Shown piece after piece: positions 1 through 7,095 of a stretch of 16,390 nt of DNA. Positions within the stretch are counted from its first letter, which is position 1. Each line of letters opens with the position of its first letter. Under the pieces are notes generated by a model that did not search any database, had not been told where the DNA came from, and saw only the letters and a list, made by a program, of their open reading frames with translations. This DNA is from an uncultured Ruminococcus sp. (GTDB taxonomy: Bacteria > Bacillota_A > Clostridia > Oscillospirales > Acutalibacteraceae). A program made the position numbers and the translations under genes. The stretch lies in assembly GCA_902798605.1 (NCBI GenBank), contig CADBXH010000029.1:1-16390 (forward strand), given 5' to 3'.

Positions 1-8
1 GTAATCAA

Positions 9-42
9 ATAATTGAATATTACAGCCTGTTCAGTCAATTAT
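9..42. repeat. 8-bp inverted repeat upstream of clpP
   Basis: ATAATTGA (9-16) is mirrored exactly by TCAATTAT (35-42) across 18 bases. The right arm overlaps a possible -10 element, TATAAA (40-45), but I see no -35 at normal spacing. It could be an operator, a weak hairpin or chance in AT-rich DNA. No CIRCE or CtsR heptad repeat is visible, so there is no sign of classical heat-shock repressor control here. The gene usually found upstream in Clostridia, tig, would lie outside the window. Confidence 0.3.
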
Positions 43-64
43 AAATTAGAAAGGTTTTGATTTT

Positions 65-646
65 ATGGCACTGGTACCTTATGTAGTGGAACAAACCAAC
101 CGCGGCGAGCGTTCCTATGATATTTTTTCAAGACTGTTAAACGACAGGATCGTTATTCTTAACGACGAGGTCAACAGCGCTACCGCAAGCGTTGTTGTAG
201 CTCAGCTTTTGTACCTCGAAAGCCAGGATCCCACAAAAGATATCAGCCTGTACATCAACAGTCCCGGCGGAAGCGTTTCTGACGGTTTTGCCATTTATGA
301 TACAATGAACTACATCAAGTGCGATGTTTCAACAATTTGTATGGGTATGGCGGCAAGTATGGGAGCGTTCTTGCTTTCATCGGGCGCCAAGGGCAAAAGG
401 ATCGCCCTGCCCAACAGCACGATTATGATCCATCAACCTCTCGGAGGATATAAGGGTCAGGCGACCGATATGGAGATCCATACCAAGTTTATGCTCGACA
501 CTAAGGCGCGCCTGAACAGGATTTTGTCCGAGAACACGGGCAAGCCGCTTGATGTCATCAAGAACGACACTGAGCGTGATAACTTTATGGACGCTCAGCA
601 GGCTTTGGAATACGGTCTTATAGACAAGGTAATCGACAAGAGATAA
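65..646 (+). CDS. clpP: ATP-dependent Clp protease proteolytic subunit ClpP
   Basis: ClpP is the barrel-shaped serine peptidase that degrades proteins unfolded by ClpX or ClpC in the cytoplasm. The 193-residue product has the usual family length and the full catalytic triad at canonical positions: Ser98 in GMAASMG, His123 in MIHQPLGG and Asp172 in TERDNFM. The oxyanion-side NSPGG loop is at 65-69. The N-terminal LVPYVVE segment matches the mature axial-loop start of ClpP. The start follows a purine-rich AGAAAGG at 48-54, about 10 bases upstream. It lies 14 bases before clpX, so the peptidase and its unfoldase are co-expressed. Identification is secure. Confidence 0.98.
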   Translation: MALVPYVVEQTNRGERSYDIFSRLLNDRIVILNDEVNSATASVVVAQLLYLESQDPTKDISLYINSPGGSVSDGFAIYDTMNYIKCDVSTICMGMAASMGAFLLSSGAKGKRIALPNSTIMIHQPLGGYKGQATDMEIHTKFMLDTKARLNRILSENTGKPLDVIKNDTERDNFMDAQQALEYGLIDKVIDKR

Positions 647-660
647 GGTGAGGAAAGCAA

Positions 661-1998
661 ATGGCCAACAATAACAACAATAAGGAAATATACTGCTCCT
701 TCTGCGGAAAGCCGCAGGATATGGTATTGCGCCTTATTGCGGGCAACGGCGCATATATCTGCGATCGCTGCGTTAACCTTTGTATGAATATTCTTGACCA
801 ATCGGGAGAAACATCAGACCTTGCTCCTGCAAAAGGCAAGCAGATCCCGACAGCAGAATTTAAGGAGAATGTACGCGACCTTATTAAACCTAAGGAGATC
901 AAGGCGATTCTTGACGAGTATGTTATCGGTCAGGAGGACGCCAAGGTAACTTTGAGCGTAGCGGTGTATAACCACTACAAGCGCGCTATCTCCAACGACG
1001 ACAGCATTGAGTTCGCAAAGAGCAATGTGCTTCTTTTAGGACCCACGGGCGTCGGTAAAACTCTCTTGGCTCAAACATTGGCAAAAGCTCTTGATGTGCC
1101 GTTTGCTATTGCCGACGCGACCACTCTTACCGAGGCCGGTTATGTCGGAGAGGATGTAGAAAACATCCTATTAAAACTCATTCAGGCTGCCGATTACGAT
1201 ATTGAGCGTGCCGAGCATGGTATCATCTATATCGACGAAATAGACAAGATCGCCCGTAAATCCGAGAACCCCTCGATAACCCGAGACGTTAGCGGTGAGG
1301 GCGTTCAGCAGGCTTTGCTTAAGATAGTTGAGGGTACGGTGGCGAATGTTCCCCCGCAGGGTGGCAGAAAGCACCCCCAGCAGGAGTTTTTGCAGATCGA
1401 TACAAAGAACATCCTCTTTATCTGCGGCGGCGCCTTTGACGGACTTGAAAAGATAGTTGAGAAACGCCAGGGCGGTTCGGTTATCGGTTTTGAGTCTATC
1501 GTTAAGTCCAAAAAAGAGCTTGATGAGACCTACTGGATGAAGGATGTTGTGGCTCACGACCTTGTAAAATACGGAATCATCCCCGAGCTTATCGGCCGTT
1601 TGCCTGTTATTACAGCGCTCAGCGGACTTGATACCGAGGCGCTTGTTAAGATCCTCACGGTTCCCAAGAATTCGATCGTTCAGCAGTATAAAAAGCTGTT
1701 TGAGCTTGATAATGTTGAGCTTTACTTTGAGGACGAGGCTCTTGAGGCTATCGCCGACACCGCTCACGAGCAGCGCACGGGCGCGAGAGGTCTGCGCGGT
1801 ATTATGGAAGGTATTCTTAAGGATCCTATGTTTGAGACTCCGTCAGACAGCTCGATTGAAAAGATAATTATCACAAAAGAAGTTGTCACCGACAACGCAC
1901 GGCCGCAGGTCATAAGACGCAAGGAAAAGGCATCTTTTTCCGTGAAGCTTGCGAATAAGGCAACATCTAAACGCACAAAGCGCAGCTCTGCGTCGTAA
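661..1998 (+). CDS. clpX: ATP-dependent Clp protease ATP-binding subunit ClpX
   Basis: ClpX is the AAA+ unfoldase that recognises substrates and feeds them to ClpP. The 445-residue product shows the N-terminal zinc-binding domain (Cys12, Cys15, Cys34, Cys37), Walker A GPTGVGKT at 127-134, pore loop GYVG at 160-163, Walker B IIYIDEID at 188-195, and the IGF loop at 275-277 that docks on ClpP. The sensor-2 segment GARGLRG lies near 377-383. AAGGTGAGG at 645-653 is a strong ribosome binding site overlapping the clpP stop, with 7-base spacing. The ends are slightly unusual: a run of five Asn after MA, and a basic Lys/Arg/Ser tail of about 25 residues after the AAA+ lid. Neither changes the assignment. 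Confidence 0.98.
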   Translation: MANNNNNKEIYCSFCGKPQDMVLRLIAGNGAYICDRCVNLCMNILDQSGETSDLAPAKGKQIPTAEFKENVRDLIKPKEIKAILDEYVIGQEDAKVTLSVAVYNHYKRAISNDDSIEFAKSNVLLLGPTGVGKTLLAQTLAKALDVPFAIADATTLTEAGYVGEDVENILLKLIQAADYDIERAEHGIIYIDEIDKIARKSENPSITRDVSGEGVQQALLKIVEGTVANVPPQGGRKHPQQEFLQIDTKNILFICGGAFDGLEKIVEKRQGGSVIGFESIVKSKKELDETYWMKDVVAHDLVKYGIIPELIGRLPVITALSGLDTEALVKILTVPKNSIVQQYKKLFELDNVELYFEDEALEAIADTAHEQRTGARGLRGIMEGILKDPMFETPSDSSIEKIIITKEVVTDNARPQVIRRKEKASFSVKLANKATSKRTKRSSAS

Positions 1999-2024
1999 CT
2001 TCACAACAAATCAATAGTATTACA

Positions 2025-2054
2025 CGGGCAATACGGTGGTTTTTGTATTGCCCG
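2025..2054 (+). promoter_or_regulatory. intercistronic hairpin between clpX and lon
   Basis: CGGGCAATAC (2025-2034) and GTATTGCCCG (2045-2054) form a perfect 10-bp stem around a 10-base loop. It lies 26 bases after the clpX stop and 26 bases before the lon ATG. The stem is followed by GTTTGTACTTT, which is not a good U-tract. I therefore read it as a weak or partial terminator, an mRNA-processing or stability element, or a structure influencing lon translation, rather than a full terminator. Confidence 0.6.
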
Positions 2055-2080
2055 GTTTGTACTTTACGAAAGGATATAAA

Positions 2081-4486
2081 ATGGATTTTGAAAACTCCAA
2101 CACCCTGACTCTTCCTGTTTTACCGCTCAGGGGTCTTGTTGTTTTTCCTAAGTCGCTGATACACTTTGACGTCGGCAGAAAAAAGAGCATTACAGCTATT
2201 AAAAAGGCGATGGAAACTAACCAGCTCATCTTTCTGTCCGCTCAGATCGACGCTTCAAACAATGAGCCTAAGCTTATAGATTTATACAAAACAGGTGTTG
2301 TAGCCAAGGTCATTCAAATTCAAAAGCTCCCCGAAAACACCACAAGGATAGTTATAGAGGGCAAATACAGGGCAAGGATTGCTGCTCCTGTGTATGACAA
2401 GGGCTGTATTATGGCGGAAGTCGAGCCTTTGCCCGACGCTTTAACCCCTTCGACCTCGCGTGATACCGCGCTTATCCGTGCGGTGAGGGAGCAGTTTGAA
2501 AGATACATAGAAATCGCACCTAAAATGGCGCCCGATATTATATTTAAGGTCGCGCTTTGTAAATCAACAGGCGAGCTTGCAGATTTTATTATGGCTAATA
2601 TGCCAATCGATTACTCTATAAAGCAGATGGTTCTCGAGACTATGGATCCCTACAACAGACTTGAGACCGTGCTTGACGAGCTTGTTAATGAGATCTATAT
2701 CCTCAAAATCGAGGATGAGATCACCATCAAGGCAAAAATGAGAATAGACGAAACTCAGCGCGACTTTTTCCTAAGAGAGCAAAAGAGGGTCATCGAGGAA
2801 GAACTCGGCGAAGACGATAATCCGTCCGAAGAGGCGGAGGTATACGCCGAGAAGATCGCAGAGCTTAAGCTTGACGAAAAAAGCCAGGAGGTACTATTTA
2901 AGGAGTGCCGCAAGCTGATGAAGATGCCGTACGGCAGTCAGGAGGCTTCGGTCATCCGAACTTATCTTGACACTGTTCTCGATTTGCCGTGGAACACCTC
3001 AACAAAGGATAAGATAGTTATCTCAAAAATCCGCAGAGAGCTCAACAAAACTCACTACGGACTTGAAAAGATAAAGGACAGGATAGTTGAACAGCTCGCT
3101 GTTAAAAAACTCAGCGACAAGCAAAAGGGGCAAATCATTTGCTTTGTCGGACCTCCGGGCGTCGGAAAGACCTCGATTGCAAAGTCTATTGCTAACGCCA
3201 TAGGCAGAAAATGTGAGAGGATCGCGCTCGGCGGCGTTAAGGACGAGGCAGAGATCCGCGGCCACAGACGTACATATATCGGTTCGATGCCGGGCAGGAT
3301 AATGGCTGCCGTTCAAAACGCGGGCGCAAACAATCCTTTGATCATTCTTGATGAGGTCGACAAGCTGTCGGCTGATTATAAGGGCGACCCGACCTCCGCT
3401 TTGCTTGAGGTTCTCGATATTGAGCAGAACAACAAGTTTACCGATCACTATATCGATATCCCGTTTGATTTATCTAATGTGATGTTCATTACGACCGCGA
3501 ACGATCTCGGGTCGATCCCCGCTCCGCTCAAGGATAGGATGGAGATCATCGAGATCAACAGCTATACGCGCGAGGAAAAGTTCAATATTGCCAAAAAACA
3601 TCTTGTGCCGAAGCAGCTTGAGCTTAATGGATTTTCTTCTAAAGAATTAAAATTCACGAATAAATCATTGTATTTCCTGATTGATTATTACACAAGAGAA
3701 GCCGGTGTGCGTAATCTCGAACGCTGTATCGCATCCGTTATGAGAAAGTGCGCGGTCAAAAAACTCGAAGATAAAGTCGAGACGTTCAAGATCGACGAGA
3801 AATTTGCCGAGGAGCTTTTGGGCAACAAAAAGTATTTGCCCGATAATTACAGCAAAAAGAATGAGATCGGCGTTTGTAACGGCCTCGCATGGACTTCCGT
3901 TGGAGGCGAATTACTTCCTATTGAAGTCGCTGTGATGGACGGCAAGGGCAAGATTGAGCTAACTGGCTCGCTCGGTGATGTTATGAAGGAGTCCGCGAGG
4001 ATCGCGATCACCTGTATCCGCAGTCACGCAGATGTGCTCGGTGTTGATCCCGAGTTCTATAAGAATAAAGATATTCACATCCACGCTCCCGAGGGTGCTG
4101 TTCCCAAGGACGGACCTTCGGCGGGTATCACAATGGCGACCGCCATTTACTCTGCTTTGTCCTTAAAGCCCGTCAGATGCGATATAGCTATGACAGGTGA
4201 AATTACACTTAGAGGCAAGGTTCTGCCGATAGGCGGGCTTGAAGAGAAGAGTATGGCGGCATACAAGCACGGAATCAAGCTCGTGCTTATTCCAAAGCAA
4301 AACGAGCCTGATATCAGCGAGATCGATCCCGCCGTAAAGGATAAGGTCGACTTTGTATGCGTTGAGGACTTTAAGGACGTTGTATCGCTTGCCGTGATCG
4401 ATCCGGTAGAAGTCAGTGAAAAAGCGTGGAATGATATCAAAGTGCCTGTTCAGCCAAAGTCAAATTCAACGGTTGTAAGGCAATGA
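2081..4486 (+). CDS. lon: ATP-dependent endopeptidase La (Lon)
   Basis: Lon is a cytoplasmic AAA+ serine protease that removes misfolded and regulatory proteins. From the ATG at 2081 the product is 801 residues. It has an N-terminal substrate-binding domain starting LPVLPLRGLVVFP, an AAA+ module with Walker A GPPGVGKT at 357-364, and a C-terminal protease domain with the Ser-Lys dyad: Ser680 in KDGPSAG and Lys723 in GLEEKSMAA. The 43-residue dyad spacing matches the family. I chose 2081 because it has an AAGGA site at 2070-2074 and begins like other Lon proteins. An in-frame GTG at 2036 would add 15 residues but lies in the hairpin loop. The next gene follows 11 bases after the stop, so they are co-transcribed. 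Confidence 0.97.
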   Translation: MDFENSNTLTLPVLPLRGLVVFPKSLIHFDVGRKKSITAIKKAMETNQLIFLSAQIDASNNEPKLIDLYKTGVVAKVIQIQKLPENTTRIVIEGKYRARIAAPVYDKGCIMAEVEPLPDALTPSTSRDTALIRAVREQFERYIEIAPKMAPDIIFKVALCKSTGELADFIMANMPIDYSIKQMVLETMDPYNRLETVLDELVNEIYILKIEDEITIKAKMRIDETQRDFFLREQKRVIEEELGEDDNPSEEAEVYAEKIAELKLDEKSQEVLFKECRKLMKMPYGSQEASVIRTYLDTVLDLPWNTSTKDKIVISKIRRELNKTHYGLEKIKDRIVEQLAVKKLSDKQKGQIICFVGPPGVGKTSIAKSIANAIGRKCERIALGGVKDEAEIRGHRRTYIGSMPGRIMAAVQNAGANNPLIILDEVDKLSADYKGDPTSALLEVLDIEQNNKFTDHYIDIPFDLSNVMFITTANDLGSIPAPLKDRMEIIEINSYTREEKFNIAKKHLVPKQLELNGFSSKELKFTNKSLYFLIDYYTREAGVRNLERCIASVMRKCAVKKLEDKVETFKIDEKFAEELLGNKKYLPDNYSKKNEIGVCNGLAWTSVGGELLPIEVAVMDGKGKIELTGSLGDVMKESARIAITCIRSHADVLGVDPEFYKNKDIHIHAPEGAVPKDGPSAGITMATAIYSALSLKPVRCDIAMTGEITLRGKVLPIGGLEEKSMAAYKHGIKLVLIPKQNEPDISEIDPAVKDKVDFVCVEDFKDVVSLAVIDPVEVSEKAWNDIKVPVQPKSNSTVVRQ

Positions 4487-4497
4487 AGGAATGAGTT

Positions 4498-5088
4498 ATG
4501 AATTTTAATGAAGTAAGTTTTGAGTTTGCCGCGGGAACTGTCGACCAGCTTCCCGAATCGGATATGCCCGAGGTCGTTTTCTCGGGACACTCAAATGTCG
4601 GCAAAAGCTCGCTTATAAACAAACTGGTTCAGCGCAAGGCTCTCGCGAGAGTAAGCGCTCAGCCGGGCAAAACCGCGACGATCAACTTTTACAGGCTGCA
4701 GGATTTCCGTATGGTTGACTTGCCCGGTTACGGTTACGCCAAGGTATCAAAGGCTGAAAAAGCTCGCTGGGCAAGCCTTGTAGAGGGATATTTATCAGCG
4801 CAGAGGAACATAAAGCTTATAGTTCAGATCATCGATATCAGGCACAAGCCGACAAAAGATGATTACGATATGATAAGTTTTCTTTATAACGCCAACGCGC
4901 CGTTTGTGATCGTCCTAACCAAAAAGGACAAGCTCAAAAAGACAGCCTATGAAAAGCGTATCGATGAAGTAATCGACGAGTTTCAGGATTATGAGGGCGT
5001 AGAGCTTATACCGTTTTCTGCGGTGACAGGCGACGGGCTTGATGATATCAAGGAAGTAATTGAGGATTATATAAACGAGGAAGAATAA
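4498..5088 (+). CDS. ysxC: ribosome biogenesis GTP-binding protein EngB/YsxC/YihA
   Basis: This is an essential TRAFAC-class GTPase that acts late in 50S ribosomal subunit assembly. All G motifs are present in the 196-residue product: G1 GHSNVGKS at 30-37, G2 Thr near 59-61 within PGKTATINFY, G3 DLPGYG at 74-79, G4 TKKD at 141-144, and G5 SA at 174-175. The length is normal for the family. AAGGA at 4486-4490 begins at the last base of the lon stop codon and lies 7 bases before the ATG. A lon-ysxC pairing is a conserved arrangement in Firmicutes. Nothing is missing or altered. Confidence 0.96.
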   Translation: MNFNEVSFEFAAGTVDQLPESDMPEVVFSGHSNVGKSSLINKLVQRKALARVSAQPGKTATINFYRLQDFRMVDLPGYGYAKVSKAEKARWASLVEGYLSAQRNIKLIVQIIDIRHKPTKDDYDMISFLYNANAPFVIVLTKKDKLKKTAYEKRIDEVIDEFQDYEGVELIPFSAVTGDGLDDIKEVIEDYINEEE

Positions 5089-5103
5089 ATCAGGGGGCAA
5101 ATA

Positions 5104-6384
5104 ATGGAAAAGAAGCCGTTTATCACATTAGAACAGGCGAAGGATATTATAAAGGATATCCCGACGCCGTTCCATCTTTATGACGAAAAGGGTATTAGGG
5201 AAAACGCCAGAGCACTTTTTAAGGCGTTTAGTTGGAATAAAGGATATAAGGAGTTTTTTGCGGTTAAAGCGACTCCGAATCCGTATATTATGCAGATCTT
5301 AAAAGAAGAAGGCTGCGGTATGGACTGCTCGTCCTACACCGAGCTGCAGCTTTGCAAGGCTTGCGGTATTACAGGCGAGAACATTATGTTCAGCTCAAAC
5401 GTGACTCCTGTAGAGGATATGAAGCTTGCGTATGATTTGGGCGCTTACATCAATCTTGATGACTACACTCACGTTGAGTTTATCAAAAAGGTCTGCGGTG
5501 TTCCCAAAACTATTTGCTGCCGTTATAATCCCGGCGGAGTTTTCAAAATGTCCGACAGTGAGGATAAGGTCCAGGTAATGGACACTCCGGGCGATTCCAA
5601 GTACGGAATGACCGAGGACCAGATGGAAAAGGCATTTATAGAGCTAAAAGAGGCAGGAGCCGAAGAGTTTGGTATTCATGCATTTTTGGCTTCAAATACG
5701 GTTTCTAACGGCTATTATCCGGAACTTGCGGGAATTCTGTTCAACCTTGCGGTAAGACTTCAAAAGAAAACCGGCGTACATATCAAGTTTATCAACCTCT
5801 CGGGCGGTATCGGTGTTGATTACAAGCCCGAGGAGCAGAAAAACGATATTGAAGTTATCGGCGAGGGAGTAAGGAAAAAGTTCGAGGAGATCCTGGTTCC
5901 TAACAATATGGGCGACGTGGCGATCTACACTGAGCTCGGCAGATATATGCTCGCTCCTTACGGTGCATTAGTTACTACTGCGATCCACGAAAAGCACATT
6001 TATAAGGAATACATCGGCGTTGACGCGTGCGCGGCTAACCTTATGCGCCCGGCGATGTACGGTTCATACCATCATATCACGGTACTCGGCAAGGAGAATC
6101 AGCCCTGCGATCATAAATATGATGTTACCGGCGGTCTGTGCGAGAATAACGACAAGTTCGCGATCGACCGTATGCTGCCGAAAATCAATATGGGCGATAT
6201 TATTTATATCCACGACGCGGGAGCTCACGGCTTCTCAATGGGATATAACTACAACGGAAAGCTCCGCTCGGCGGAAGTCCTGCTCTGCGAGGACGGAAGT
6301 CATAAACTCATAAGAAGGGCAGAGGAGCCGAAGGATTACTTTGCTACCTTTGATTTTGCGGATTATAAAGAATTAGCAGAATAA
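5104..6384 (+). CDS. lysA: diaminopimelate decarboxylase-like PLP enzyme (fold type III)
   Basis: The 426-residue product belongs to the PLP-dependent ornithine/DAP/arginine decarboxylase family. LysA itself makes lysine from meso-diaminopimelate. Visible motifs are FFAVKATPNP with the PLP lysine at 55, SGGIG at 233-237 (phosphate-binding glycines), ELGR at 277-280, and GGLCENNDKF with the dimer-crossing Cys346. Two signatures differ from textbook LysA: the HxHIGSQ-type segment reads GIHAFLASNT (His192), and EPGR reads ELGR. I recall this variant as a clostridial subtype usually annotated as DapDC, so the substrate is probable rather than proven. AGGGGG at 5092-5097 is a strong ribosome binding site, and the gap to ysxC is 15 bases. 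It is last in the clp/lon run, not beside other lysine genes. Confidence 0.83.
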   Translation: MEKKPFITLEQAKDIIKDIPTPFHLYDEKGIRENARALFKAFSWNKGYKEFFAVKATPNPYIMQILKEEGCGMDCSSYTELQLCKACGITGENIMFSSNVTPVEDMKLAYDLGAYINLDDYTHVEFIKKVCGVPKTICCRYNPGGVFKMSDSEDKVQVMDTPGDSKYGMTEDQMEKAFIELKEAGAEEFGIHAFLASNTVSNGYYPELAGILFNLAVRLQKKTGVHIKFINLSGGIGVDYKPEEQKNDIEVIGEGVRKKFEEILVPNNMGDVAIYTELGRYMLAPYGALVTTAIHEKHIYKEYIGVDACAANLMRPAMYGSYHHITVLGKENQPCDHKYDVTGGLCENNDKFAIDRMLPKINMGDIIYIHDAGAHGFSMGYNYNGKLRSAEVLLCEDGSHKLIRRAEEPKDYFATFDFADYKELAE

Positions 6385-6397
6385 ATACAAAATATAA

Positions 6398-6444
6398 AAG
6401 ACGGTTCAAGCTCTTTTTGAGTGAGAACCGTCTTGTTTTGTTTT
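6398..6444. terminator. bidirectional intrinsic terminator after the decarboxylase gene
   Basis: AAGACGGTTC (6398-6407) pairs perfectly with GAACCGTCTT (6425-6434). The loop can extend the stem with CTC/GAG. On the + strand it is followed by GTTTTGTTTT (6435-6444). Read on the minus strand, the stem ends in a T-rich TTTTATATTTTG. It therefore closes the clpP-to-decarboxylase operon and can also stop the convergent regulator gene. Confidence 0.88.
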
Positions 6445-6462
6445 AAAAGAGAGGGGAGAGGG

Positions 6463-6672
6463 TCAGTCAACGAATTTCTCAATACCGAGTATATAGTCGG
6501 CGGATACCCTGTAAAGACAGCACAGCGCTATAAGATGTCTTATCGGCAGCTCACGCTTACCGTTTTCGTATTTGCTGTACTGCTCCTGACGTGTGTGCAG
6601 GATATATGCGATCTGTTCCTGCGTGAACCCGTTTTCTATTCTAAGTTCTTTTAATTTTTTACAGTATTCCAT
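6463..6672 (-). CDS. small Xre-family helix-turn-helix regulator
   Basis: The 69-residue product is almost entirely one Cro/C1-type HTH domain. LKELRIENGFTQEQIAYIL forms helices 1-2, RQEQYSKYENGKRELP covers the recognition helix and its typical turn, and LIALCCLYRVSADYILGI is the usual end of this domain. There is no sensor or catalytic domain, so it is probably a dimeric repressor. I chose the ATG at 6672 because GAGG (6680-6683) lies 7 bases upstream. A longer reading to 6747 would run through the promoter. It stands alone, convergent to the decarboxylase gene. Palindromes at 6689-6706, 6722-6731 and 6760-6775 suggest autoregulation. Its target is unknown; the gene group starting at 7096 is one candidate. 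Confidence 0.88.
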   Translation of the reverse strand: MEYCKKLKELRIENGFTQEQIAYILHTRQEQYSKYENGKRELPIRHLIALCCLYRVSADYILGIEKFVD

Positions 6673-6688
6673 AACAAAACCTCGTATT

Positions 6689-6706
6689 ACAAATAGTATA
6701 ATTTGT
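6689..6706. promoter_or_regulatory. palindromic operator candidate in the leader of the Xre gene
   Basis: ACAAAT (6689-6694) and ATTTGT (6701-6706) are perfect inverted half-sites around a 6-base spacer. The site lies between the predicted transcription start near 6711 and the ribosome binding site at 6680-6683. A bound dimer would block transcription or initiation, consistent with autorepression by the encoded HTH protein. Confidence 0.45.
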
Positions 6707-6717
6707 CTTTTAACATA

Positions 6718-6747
6718 ATTATAACATGTTAGTATGTCCAAATGCAA
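6718..6747 (-). promoter_or_regulatory. promoter for the Xre-type regulator gene
   Basis: Read on the minus strand, TATAAT (6723-6718) is a consensus -10. TTGCAT (6747-6742) is a partial -35 at 18-base spacing. The predicted start is near 6711, giving a leader of about 40 bases. The spacer contains the 10-bp palindrome TAACATGTTA (6722-6731), which overlaps the edge of the -10. Confidence 0.55.
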
Positions 6748-6759
6748 CTAAAATTTATG

Positions 6760-6775
6760 TTGACAGTACTGTTAA
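6760..6775. promoter_or_regulatory. near-palindromic operator candidate upstream of the Xre promoter
   Basis: TTGACAGTACTGTTAA is a 16-base palindrome with a single mismatched pair and a perfect 10-base core (6763-6772). It lies 13 bases upstream of the regulator's -35. Its centre is 41 bp, about four helical turns, from the centre of TAACATGTTA at 6722-6731, and both share a TAACA/TGTTA-like half-site. The TTGACA in it looks like a + strand -35, but no -10 lies at suitable spacing. Confidence 0.4.
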
Positions 6776-6823
6776 TAATACAAGTCCCAATTATACAAAA
6801 CGGTATTTTGATGTGGAAAGTCC

Positions 6824-6884
6824 GGTTTTTGCAAGATGAAAATACTGAATTTGATGTAAATACATACAAAATCTTGCAAAAACC
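6824..6884. repeat. 14-bp perfect inverted repeat with 33-base spacer
   Basis: GGTTTTTGCAAGAT (6824-6837) is mirrored exactly by ATCTTGCAAAAACC (6871-6884). The 33-base interior is AT-rich and unstructured by eye. No flanking target-site duplication is visible. A third partial copy, ATCTTGCAAAA, lies at 6933-6943 in the orientation of the right arm. It may be a multi-site operator or a remnant of a small inverted-repeat element. Confidence 0.75.
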
Positions 6885-6932
6885 ATTCTGTTTATTCTGT
6901 TTTTGCTTCAAAAAATGAATAATTTAATTATA

Positions 6933-6943
6933 ATCTTGCAAAA
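6933..6943 (+). repeat. third copy of the ATCTTGCAAAA motif
   Basis: An 11-base exact match to the right arm of the inverted repeat at 6871-6881, starting 62 bases downstream of it. It overlaps the end of a TATAAT (6929-6934), so a protein bound here could affect any promoter at that place. Confidence 0.6.
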
Positions 6944-7029
6944 TAATACTTGAATTATTTAGTAAAGCATAGTATTATGTTAACGATAAATATTTATTAT
7001 TTTATGGGGTAATAAATATATAATAAAGG

Positions 7030-7056
7030 GCGTTCGGAGTGATCCGGACGCTTTTT
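7030..7056 (+). terminator. orphan intrinsic terminator with a GTGA loop
   Basis: GCGTTCGGA (7030-7038) pairs with TCCGGACGC (7043-7051), including one G-U pair, around the GNRA-type tetraloop GTGA. Five T residues follow (7052-7056). It is a compact, convincing + strand terminator, but no gene lies directly upstream in this direction. It may end a short RNA from the intergenic region, act as an attenuator, or insulate the promoter that starts four bases later. Confidence 0.82.
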
Positions 7057-7059
7057 ATG

Positions 7060-7088
7060 TTGACGTTTGATAATCTATGCTTTATAAT
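7060..7088 (+). promoter_or_regulatory. strong sigma-A-type promoter for the SGNH-GNAT-DinB genes
   Basis: TTGACG (7060-7065) and TATAAT (7083-7088) are separated by exactly 17 bases, eleven of twelve positions matching consensus. The predicted transcription start is near 7095, one base before the ATG at 7096. Confidence 0.78.
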
Positions 7089-7095
7089 GAAATGT

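Larger units (their letters stand above)
6673..7095. other. 423-base intergenic region, regulatory and repeat-rich
   Basis: I found no convincing protein gene here. The stretch is very AT-rich. It holds the regulator's promoter and palindromes (6689-6775), a copy of AATTATACAAAA (6789-6800) that recurs at 9507-9518, a 14-bp inverted repeat (6824-6884), a third half-copy of that repeat (6933-6943), a 7-bp inverted repeat AAATAAT/ATTATTT (6941-6960), an intrinsic terminator (7030-7056) and a sigma-A promoter (7060-7088). A TATAAT at 6929-6934 could start a short + strand transcript ending at the terminator, but its -35 partner is poor. Confidence 0.7.

Noticed and set aside
1..64. CtsR or CIRCE heat-shock operator before clpP
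   Set aside because: Neither the GGTCAAA heptad repeat nor the TTAGCACTC inverted repeat is present; only an 8-bp AT-rich inverted repeat is seen.
1171..1767. Long minus-strand frame inside clpX
   Set aside because: It is the antisense shadow of a well-conserved AAA+ gene, with no ribosome binding site or recognisable domain.
2036..2080. GTG at 2036 as the start of lon
   Set aside because: It lies in the loop of the 2025-2054 hairpin, adds 15 residues unlike Lon N-termini, and lacks a ribosome binding site. ATG at 2081 has AAGGA at correct spacing.
6421..6654. + strand reading frame opposite the Xre regulator
   Set aside because: It starts in the terminator stem and covers the same DNA as a convincing HTH gene; its protein looks like no family.
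6760..6788. TTGACA at 6760-6765 as a + strand promoter
   Set aside because: The -10 position at 17-base spacing reads AGTCCC, and the nearest TATA-like elements are at wrong distances.
6729..6911. 60-residue minus-strand reading frame in the intergenic region
   Set aside because: It spans the inverted repeat, is Lys/Asn/Cys-rich as expected from AT-rich noncoding DNA, and has no good ribosome binding site.
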